Origin: Strongylocentrotus purpuratus
Lineage: Eukaryota > Echinodermata > Echinoidea > Camarodonta > Strongylocentrotidae
Reading direction: 5' to 3'
Assembly (NCBI RefSeq): GCF_000002235.5
Contig: NW_022145605.1
Location: forward strand, 37,891,141-37,955,140
Length of the DNA stretch: 64,000 bases
The notes beneath the pieces are model-generated. The model did not search any database and was not told where the DNA came from. It saw only the letters and a list, made by a program, of their open reading frames with translations. Within the stretch, counting starts at the first letter, position 1. Every line of letters starts with the position of its first letter. Both the position numbers and the translations under genes were made by a program. Shown here in pieces: positions 55,961 through 64,000 of this stretch.

Positions 55961-57960
55961 ACAAATAAATTAATGTCAGTTTAGTTATCGTTTCCCTTTA
56001 ACAAATTCTGAATGGGGGATTTTGTATGAGAACGTAGGTGTCGGTTTCTTTGTTATTTCAATTCGCCTGGTGTCGCTAGATCGGGTGAGAAAAGTGACAC
56101 CATGGCTTTTCCCAACTTGATTAATTTCGCCCTCAGCAATGCCACAGTCTTACCCTTGATCTTATTATTACTCAAATATTTGCAGGGATGTACTTTGTAC
56201 TCGTACTCATCACCTTAAGGCAATATATTTGTTCTCCGCACCCCCTCATATCTGTATATATGTCTTCATTCATGGCATGGAATACTTATTACTTATTACA
56301 ATTTGTAGCCCGCTTTTCTTTTTTTATTTTTTATTTAAAGAAACATTTTTGTTTGCCATCGTTCTTTTGATATGCTGCCTACGAATAAAGAATAAAGAGT
56401 AGGGACGAAATGTTTTACAATATGTGAACTTCTCAATTTAAAAAAAAGGTAAAGACATTCTGACAATAGTGCAGAAGAACTCCCCTATAAAAGAGAAAAG
56501 AATTCCATACATGCAAAGCAAAATTCACAAAAAGTGAACACCTTTTCTGTCTCCTTCCGGATATAAAATGAAATGACGCCCTTTTCAATCGTGTTTTATA
56601 TCTGGAATCGAAAACAATTGGCCTATTTGTTCTCGGGAACCCGATATTCTGATGTTAAGTTCCCATTCCACTGGTCAAACACCTCAAAAAGCGCAATCGC
56701 CATGCTCGCAGGCGATAATGCGCGTCTAATTGCCGATCAATCCAATGCGGAGAGCAATGCGATACTTTCAAATCGATCAATGACCGAATAATTCCCGTCT
56801 GCGCACGTAAACCGTCAGACAACGTCACAAACTTTCATCCCACGTGCTGTTGTGTTGATGTTATTTTTCATCGTGGTGGACCAGTAATCGATATAACATT
56901 TTGATTGTGGGATTCGAAGGATGAAAATCCACAGAACAGCTTTTAGGAATATTTGATATTGATTGACTAACGGTTAAAATATAAGAACTTCTACCTTCTT
57001 TTTTTTCCACTTCGTGATCGTCGAAAAAAAAAAATGATGTGAATTCTTGTGAAACTCGTTAAAAAGTTGTTCTACTAAATGATTGCTCATTAGTTCGAGG
57101 TCCCTTTTTTACTTTATGATTTACGAAAAAACTCATTATTTATATTCCATGAAGGTCTACGAATATCACAAGTTTAAAATTCAAAGGAATGAAGCTGCAT
57201 TTATACTCAGATTTCGATTATTTGAGAACAGGTAATTCCTGCTGCCAAATTTCCAATTTATATTCATCATACATTTTCCATTTTCTGATAAAGGATATAT
57301 GTGACATCTATTTGTTCCTTTATTTTTCACGGACTTGCCTGTTCCATCTTTAAGAGTCAACAGGAACTAGGACTGACAAAGGTCAACAGATTTTGTAAGT
57401 TGCAATAACAAAAAAAAACACCGAGGGTTATATGAATATGCAAATTGCTGTTATCGAAAGAGCCGATCCCGTGGAGTTTCGATCGGCTAAGAGTTAGAAA
57501 CACTTACAGATCACATACCTCCTTTTTTCGAACTCGTACACGTACATCCATAACTGATGTGGTTTCACCGGCATGAAAGTTGAAAAATACAAAGATCTGT
57601 TGTTATAAAAACAAACAAACAAACACGCAACAACATCGACAACAAGAACAACAATAAGAACGACACCAACAAAGAAATTGTTTATAGGATCACTTCCAAA
57701 TGAAATCCGTTATAACATACGCATCTTGACTTTCAACCAATCAGAATCGCGTGTAAATGATGACTTTCTTGCCATTTATGCTGTTGTCTTTAACCACACG
57801 TTTCATGAAAGAGAGCCAGATTGAGTTACCGCAACATAGGTTATTGCTAACATCCATGCGAGTGCACGTATCAGCGATTCGGAGTTCCCTTGAAATGGCG
57901 CCGCCATGCAACATTAAAACGGAATGTGACGAAACAGAACAATGGTAAATGTTTGCGAGT
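55961..57960. other. No gene recognised; one CpG-bearing unique stretch
   Basis: 56680-56900 is richer in CpG (GCGATAATGCGCGTCTAATT, CAATGCGGAGAGCAATGCG, CACGTG) than its surroundings and may be regulatory. Confidence 0.35.
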
Positions 57961-57963
57961 GTG

Positions 57964-58165
57964 GAGGCCCGATAGCTCAGTCGGTAGAGCAGTGGTCTCG
58001 TAATCCTGTGACCCGGGTTCAAAATCAAGGCGATGCGCTAGTGCCCTTTGGTAAAGGCATTACTCCTCATTACCAGGTCCCTCGGAGAGGACCTTAAGCC
58101 GTCGGCCGTCTGGTTGCGTACTTACAAGCATGTATGCTTTCTTAGCAGTCAGGTAAAATAACCAT
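57964..58165 (+). mobile_element. tRNA-derived SINE, copy 2
   Basis: Head GCCCGATAGCTCAGTCGGTAG with A box TAGCTCAGTCGG, anticodon-arm region GTGGTCTCGTAATCC, and B box GGGTTCAAAATC, closest in feel to a Thr(CGT)-like tRNA. The body is TGCGCTAGTGCCCTTTGGTA, CTCCTCATTACCAGGTCCCT, CGGAGAGGACCTTAAGCCGT, and the tail TTAGCAGTCAGGTAAAATAA. It lacks an acceptor-stem partner, so it is not a functional tRNA gene. Confidence 0.85.
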
Positions 58166-60595
58166 CACATCCATCACATTCATGTGTTTGTGTTTAGTGA
58201 AATAAACTTGTAATGCACTAGCACTATTTGTTCAAATTCAAGTGTATTTCCTGTATTTTTTTCTCCATATCTAATGTAGATATGAGAGTATTACATATAA
58301 ATGAATCTCCATCGGAAACTGTATAGTTTACGTCACTTTGTTATATTCGTTATGCATTTTTGTGTGTGCAATTAGCCTAATTATAATCGCATGCTTCTAC
58401 TTTTGACAAATCTTGACATATCCTGCATTTACCCATAATCATGATCACAGCGCGGGAATCAGAGCGGGACATTTTAATGCCTGACCAGAGGATCTCCAAG
58501 AGGCGTAAGCAATCCCTCTGATGTAAAGGCCCTCTGCAACCAGATACGGTAGAAGGGTTTGCCGCCGATCGCTTCCCGATGTCATCCCATCGATTCGCTC
58601 CGCTAGCTGAGCATTAATTTTGCAAGGTCAAGAGTAATATAGATCCAGATTTAGGGGTAAAGAAAAGTGTTCGTGACCTGTGGAAGACGGTGTCATGTGT
58701 TTTGGTCCCTAACGGTACACGGACAACATCGATTTGTGGATATTTGGAAAGACTAACTAATGATGAGCGTTTCAATGATATAAGTCCATATACATTAATC
58801 CATTTTGGGTCTGATTTGGTATCTTAGCATTACGTAGTTTGCTATTGTTGGTTGATGATTGTATTTCTATGCAGACTGTGTCCTTTATTTGGCTGAAGAA
58901 TTCCGATCATTTGATTAAAAACAATTGACAAGTCATCAGTAAAACTATCAACTAATTCAATGAATTCAGTAGGTGTTCAACAGGGATCAGTATTAACCCC
59001 CTATTTATTTTTCTTGCTTGAAAACAATGTGTGAGAAATTTTAAATGCATTATAATTTCTTGTTGATAACAACTCCCCCCCCCCCCACCTCCCCTCCTCA
59101 CTCACACACAGTTTACGAGTTTTATGTATATGTCTTTAAAGGACAAACTCAAAAGATACCTGCTAGACAAGGAAATATTAATAAATTTACCATGGTGATA
59201 GGAAGTCTGCAGCTGGCACTTTCTTGGTGCATTTATGCCAGGCTTCCACTCCAGGGCAGTATTCTGGGTGTATCAAATTAACATCATGCATTATGAATTG
59301 TTGTTGGAAATAAATCGACACAGCCTGCAGCTGCATGTTAATACATAGAGAAAATTGAAACATCACATTTAGGATTAGAGCACCAAAGTGTATATATAAA
59401 TCTGGAGTACTTTTGAAGGACAACAAATTGCACTTAAGATTAGCATATTACATGGAAACATTTTCTAAGCATTTAGAGTTCTCCAAAATGTAAGGCCTGA
59501 ATAAATAAAGCTTTTGGAACTTGCCTTTGACTGTGGATGACTCTCTTATTTCACTGTTCGTTATTTCTCATAAAAAGAGAATAAACGAATGTCTATATCA
59601 TGATAGGAGACACGGAGTAGCCTACTCGTAAACCGTCATAGTATTTTAATTACTTTACTTAAGAAATAATAGACTTTTATGATCCAGGTTAATACGTGCA
59701 ATTAAGATTTGTCAAGTATATCTCTGTTTCTTGATAACCAAATTTTGTTCACTGGACGGAAGCACTTCATTAACATTGCCCAACATAATGCAATACGTTT
59801 CATAAGGAACAGATACTCTGTATATTTCAGCTTGTGTTGATGGGCAAGAACACTCATGAAATAAAATCATTGATTGAAAAACGAGTCGTCACTAACCTGA
59901 TAGGTGAGAAGTATGGAATGATAAAATGGTAGGCTTTAAGTGTTTCCCCCGCATCGGATGGCAGTCTGGTGATAAATACCCATTTGTGCAAACAGACGAA
60001 AGTGCAGTTTTTGAGGAAAGAAGTCTAAATGTAACCATAGAAACACACTAAAGCAATATCATCCCTTGAAACATTTAGTTCGCATTTTAAGAATACTTTT
60101 TACAATTCAGATTAGGTGTCAGTGCATTTTTGGCTTCTAATTTCTTCACGATCGTAAATGAAGCTTCAAACTTTCCTGAGAGCATATTGCTATTTATCAA
60201 TTAAAATTGAGGATATCTGACATGAAGTTTTTAATCTTTGGGGTTTAGCTTAATGCACAAAGGGTCAAGCTATACAAACCATTACAAGTAAAAAGAATAT
60301 TTAAAATAGAAAAGTAGCCACGTTGATTGAGATTAATGATAGCTAGAGGGTGCAATCTACCACTGACAGGTGATTGAATCTTAATTCTATTTATATCTTA
60401 TGACGTGTCCGTTGACCCTTCAAGAATGAGATAGATGGATACAGTATTGGTTTGACCTGGATATTGAAGGTGTCGTGTAAATGAAAGAAGGACCGAAAAC
60501 AATTTTGGGCAAATTCTATAACATCACTCTTTAGTTTTGTCTGTAAAAGTAAACCATTGACAGTTATGCTCGTCGCACACGAGGTTTCTTTTGGG
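58166..60595. other. No gene recognised; one possibly conserved stretch
   Basis: 58440-58640 is unique and moderately GC (GAGGATCTCCAAGAGGCGTA, GATCGCTTCCCGATGTCATC), possibly regulatory. A C-run lies at about 59073-59085. The rest is AT-rich. Confidence 0.4.
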
Positions 60596-60597
60596 TG

Positions 60598-60650
60598 GCG
60601 CAGGACTGACGTAGGACCGACGTAGGACTGACGTAGGACTGCGTTAGAGA
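60598..60650 (+). repeat. Short tandem repeat, 11-bp unit GACGTAGGACT
   Basis: CTGACGTAGGA CCGACGTAGGA CTGACGTAGGA CTGCGTTAGA: three good units and a decayed one. It probably belongs to the family also seen at 27120-27560. Confidence 0.65.
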
Positions 60651-63545
60651 CTGGGGCGATTTTGACGCATCATTTAAAGGTGATACCATACACATAGTAA
60701 TCAGAGCAAACTTTGCGTTGAATGACTGACTTAATTGAATTCATAGGCTTGCATAGTGTAGGTACTAATACATTCGAACGACTTTTCGTTTGCAACAGTT
60801 ACTGCCAAAGTAAACGATGTAAAATATACTATGTATGGCGTAGATGTAGTCAAAGATCGGTTAACAACTTTTGACTGTGCTCTTCTTGATATTGTAGCCA
60901 TAAACCCTTATGTCACTCACACACTATAAAGGATGATTCTAAATTGGTGCGCTGGTTGATACATTAGAAGGCGTTGTCCGGTCATCGGTGTCTCTTCTCA
61001 TTATACCCCCTACCCGTCCTCCCGGACACACCGGAACAGGTGACGGTCCTCAAGGCATACCGCACACTGGAGCAGTGCACGGCCGACATAACTTTACCCT
61101 TCCCGTTTTAAGGGCATTATTAAAGGTCTCACCACCAGATGTGTGCCTAAAGACGACTACGGTTTTAAGTTTCATTGAGGTCATTTATCAGGATTTGAGG
61201 GTTTAATAACAAAAGGCGCCATCGCCCTTATATAAATCTGGTCGTTTGTATCTCAAGTGTATCAACTTAAACTTCTTTAAATCAGCTTTATATGGGAATT
61301 GTGTAGTAAATTCATTAACCTGCCATTGTTTAGAACATAGTGATCGATGGATACTTCCTACATACTTATGAATACGTGTAGATTTGAATCTTGCTTATAT
61401 GTACAGCGCTATCAGACCCAAGACTTGTCAAGAATGCGATTGAGGTCATAATTATGATTCCATTCTGTTATAGCTATTAACACATTGGCCTAGCTACAGG
61501 AGTAATGTGGGGGCCCTGTCTAAAGGCTATTATAACAACATAGAAAATATTAAAATAGATAGAGAATAGAGCTAGAAATTAAAAGAAAGAAACGGAGATG
61601 AGAAAGAAAATTTGAAAACAGGTGAAAAGACCTCCTTCCACATCATTACATGTCTTCTACCTAGTCAAATTCCCCCTCACCCCACCCCCTTCCTTCTTGA
61701 CGACTGGTGTCTCCTCTCGATTACTGGAGTCGATACGCAATTTTTCTATGCATCATTGTTGTTTCTTTTTTTTTAACTTTCAGGAAACACTACACTTATC
61801 TGCGTCTTTATTATGCTTTTATCCGGGCTAATGTAAAGGCAAGAGGAATATGAACCCCTTCGCATCCCCCTCCACACACCTCCCTTGTTCACCCTATGTA
61901 ATGAGATAAACTTCTCGCTTCCCGGTCGCTTGGACATCGCCCGTCCTGTTAATTTCTTTGCGCAGTACGAAGCCTGCCGGTTGTGCCCAAGCAGCGGGAT
62001 GTCATGATCACTTTGTCATTAAGGGAAAAGGTTTTTTTTTCATATTCAGTGGCCTTCAGTCAACGCCTTGCCATGTAAAGTATTATGGTTCGGGACACAC
62101 GTGGATATGTTTACGATTTGGAAATATTCGGATATCATTTTGTACTCAACTGTCGTCTATGTAATAGAACTTGCAACTTTCCCAGCACCTAACTACGTCT
62201 GCAGTGTGAGAACGTGAGTAATTTTGTTAAAAGCATCCTTTTCTTTGATATAGATTCAAAAATCACAAAACAATTACATGTTATCATTTTACCATTATGG
62301 AGTGATGGGGAAGTCTGTTTTAAGAAATGCTCTTAAATTATTGTCATTGAGATAAGGGGAAACGCGTAACGATAAGAGATAACAGATGTCTACCAGGGCA
62401 GTGGATTCATGACTTATTTTTGTTTATTATTTTGCAATGTATATGTTTTTTGTGTATGCCTTGTATGAAGGGTACCGCAAACATTATGATTCAACACCCT
62501 AAACATCATTTTTTTTCAGACGATAGTTACATACATGTAAAAGGCAAACCTCATGCTACAGTAAACGTAGTGTAACTGCAAATACTATTCGTTCCCAATA
62601 AGGTTGTACAAATAACAGATATGCAGCAAATCTTGAGTTGTGCCTGTAAATTGCGCCAAGGATTTTAGTGCATAGTGCATTTCTTGTATGGCTAGGGTAT
62701 TTATAAAGGGGAAGTCCGTCGCAAACCTCTCGAGATACGTCACAGAGTTGTCAATTTGTGTTTGATTGATAGCAACTTCAAACATTTATAACTTTGTTAT
62801 TTTTTAATGTGATTTTGCTCAAACTTACACTGAACTGTTCGTCTAATTGTTCTGCTTCTATTAAAACTCACTGAATTTCAGGACGGACTTCTGATATACA
62901 GAAATGCGATGGTTTAAATTTACGTGACTATACACAAAAGAATGTTGCTTTACAGGGAGATATTCGCTTCCTTTAATATCCCGCAATTAAACAATGTCAT
63001 AGTTACATGTAATACGTATAACTATTTATGGTTACACATACATTTTGTATGTACACTTGGTTATGAGAAATCTGAAAGTCAATATTGACGAATACCTCAG
63101 ATCCATATTATTAACTGCAGCAAAGAACATGTTTGCTTTGCAGATTGTGTATATAGATCTTCTCTACGATTCCGGCGTAGCACGGTGAACCAAAAATAAG
63201 AAATTTTGCGATATCTCTAGAAATTGTTGGGGCAACTTGCGATGTTGGTATCAAATAAAAGATCTCAATAAGCTCTTTGATTAGAATGGTACGATTTTGT
63301 TTAAAATTTAAATTTTGAATAACCCAAAATATGGTCTAAATTCTCTACGCTGGAATTGACCCCAAGTTCATACCACTGTCGCTCTTCCCCACGTCAAAAC
63401 AAATACAACATTGACGGACGGGGAAATCCGAAACTAAAAATACAGGTTGGTGTATTCCGGGACATGCAATGAAGCTCCTTCACTATTACGAATGCTAAAG
63501 TCTATTCTCGAATGCACAGGATTGGAAATTCACATCTAGGACTAG
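60651..63545. other. No gene recognised
   Basis: 61480-61745 shares GACGACTGGTGTCTCCTCTCG with R1. The minus-strand frame 62785-62585 starts with ATG and reads like a helical peptide (MFEVAINQTQIDNSVTYLER...), 66 codons, with no splice or promoter support. Confidence 0.4.
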
Positions 63546-63549
63546 TCAA

Positions 63550-63698
63550 TTAAGGGATCACTTCGTCTGGAGTGGAATCCAGGCTTGGAATAGTGGAACC
63601 CACTCCTAAAAAGAGCGATTCAACCACTTCTTTGGAGTGGATTTCAATATATTGTGAAGTTGATTGAACTCCAAAGGAAGGAGGTGGTCCCTAATATG
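63550..63698. mobile_element. Small MITE-like inverted repeat
   Basis: The left end TTAAGGGATCACTTCGTC..TGGAGT and the right end reversed ATTAGGGACCACCTCCTT..TGGAGT pair imperfectly over about 30 bp. The interior also contains paired TGGAGTGGAATCC / GGAGTGGATTTCA words. About 148 bp, no coding capacity. Confidence 0.5.
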
Positions 63699-63904
63699 CC
63701 TCATAAAGATTGAGATTTACACTCATTTCTATTGATAAATACCGGACTTGGCAGTTCAGTATAGTTAATAGAGTGAGGAAGATGGGTAAATGGATGCTAT
63801 TTTGTTGTTTTATTATTCATAGTTTAGGAACATTATGTTCCTCGATGTATGCACACAACGACAAATGAATTGTATCTGTATATTTCAATTGCTTTCGGTG
63901 TTCC

Positions 63905-64000
63905 TAGGACAACTACCCCTGGACAACTACCCCTATGATAGTTGTCCGGGAGGTAGTTGTCCTAGAGGATGGTTGTCGTAGGGGGTAGTTGTCTCGGGGG
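63905..64000. repeat. Inverted/tandem array of GACAACTACCCC words, cut by the window edge
   Basis: Two direct copies of GGACAACTACCCCT are followed by four reverse-complement copies (TAGTTGTCC, GTAGTTGTCC, ATGGTTGTCG, GTAGTTGTCT) at about 17-19-bp spacing, making a fold-back structure. The element presumably continues past 64000. Confidence 0.75.

Noticed and set aside
57964..58037. Functional tRNA gene (Thr-like)
   Set aside because: The A box is good but the acceptor stem does not pair and the B box is altered. A shared body with 55758 shows it is a SINE head.
62585..62785. 66-codon minus-strand ORF with a plausible helical peptide
   Set aside because: ATG-initiated and protein-like, but of a length expected by chance in this window, with no promoter, splice or polyA support.

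Overview
The window is 64 kb of animal nuclear DNA. It is AT-rich, gene-poor and full of simple repeats, poly-G/poly-C runs, tRNA-derived SINEs, hairpin (MITE-like) repeats and larger non-autonomous DNA elements. Exons are short and have GT/AG borders. The repeat mix suggests a marine invertebrate, most likely an echinoderm such as a sea urchin: long fold-back elements, CTAG/AGGCCTA-rich tracts, SINE tails with an AAGCGCTTTACA end, and MITEs of the type found across marine invertebrates. The species assignment is inference from repeat style. No gene here fixes it.

Layout. 1-360 (minus) is the first coding exon of a Cys-X2-Cys / Trp-His-X3-Cys protein that runs off the left edge; it has a clear splice acceptor, and a matching donor lies at 1098. 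1.7-2.5 kb is a dimeric tandem repeat, followed by a CTC/ATC microsatellite. 9.9-10.25 kb could be a tiny TATA-to-polyA transcription unit. A MITE lies at 12.07-12.37 kb. The best-supported gene is a minus-strand multi-pass membrane protein at 15.8-21.7 kb. Its exons (21705-21579, 18288-18173, 17775-16154) join in compatible phases. It carries a two-helix membrane module, a Ser/Thr-rich tail with an internal duplication, one in-frame TAA, and then a second two-helix module in the same frame. A 1.7-kb fold-back element (19293-20994) sits inside its first visible intron.

24.3-31.1 kb may hold a plus-strand gene: a possible promoter and donor at 24.28-24.35 kb, and three short phase-compatible exons at 26925-26983, 29548-29577 and 31052-31107. 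From 31519 to 33109 there is a non-autonomous hAT-like element with an 8-bp target duplication and an internal array of about 95-bp repeats. From 33 to 64 kb I find no convincing gene. That part holds long polypurine/polypyrimidine tracts, SINEs, shared dispersed repeat families, a strong miRNA-like hairpin (39905-39967), a GC island framed by an inverted repeat (44272-44592), and several unique, moderately GC stretches that look like possible regulatory DNA.

Most long open frames are translations of microsatellites or tandem repeats and are rejected. All exon models are read by eye from splice signals and phase, without transcript evidence.
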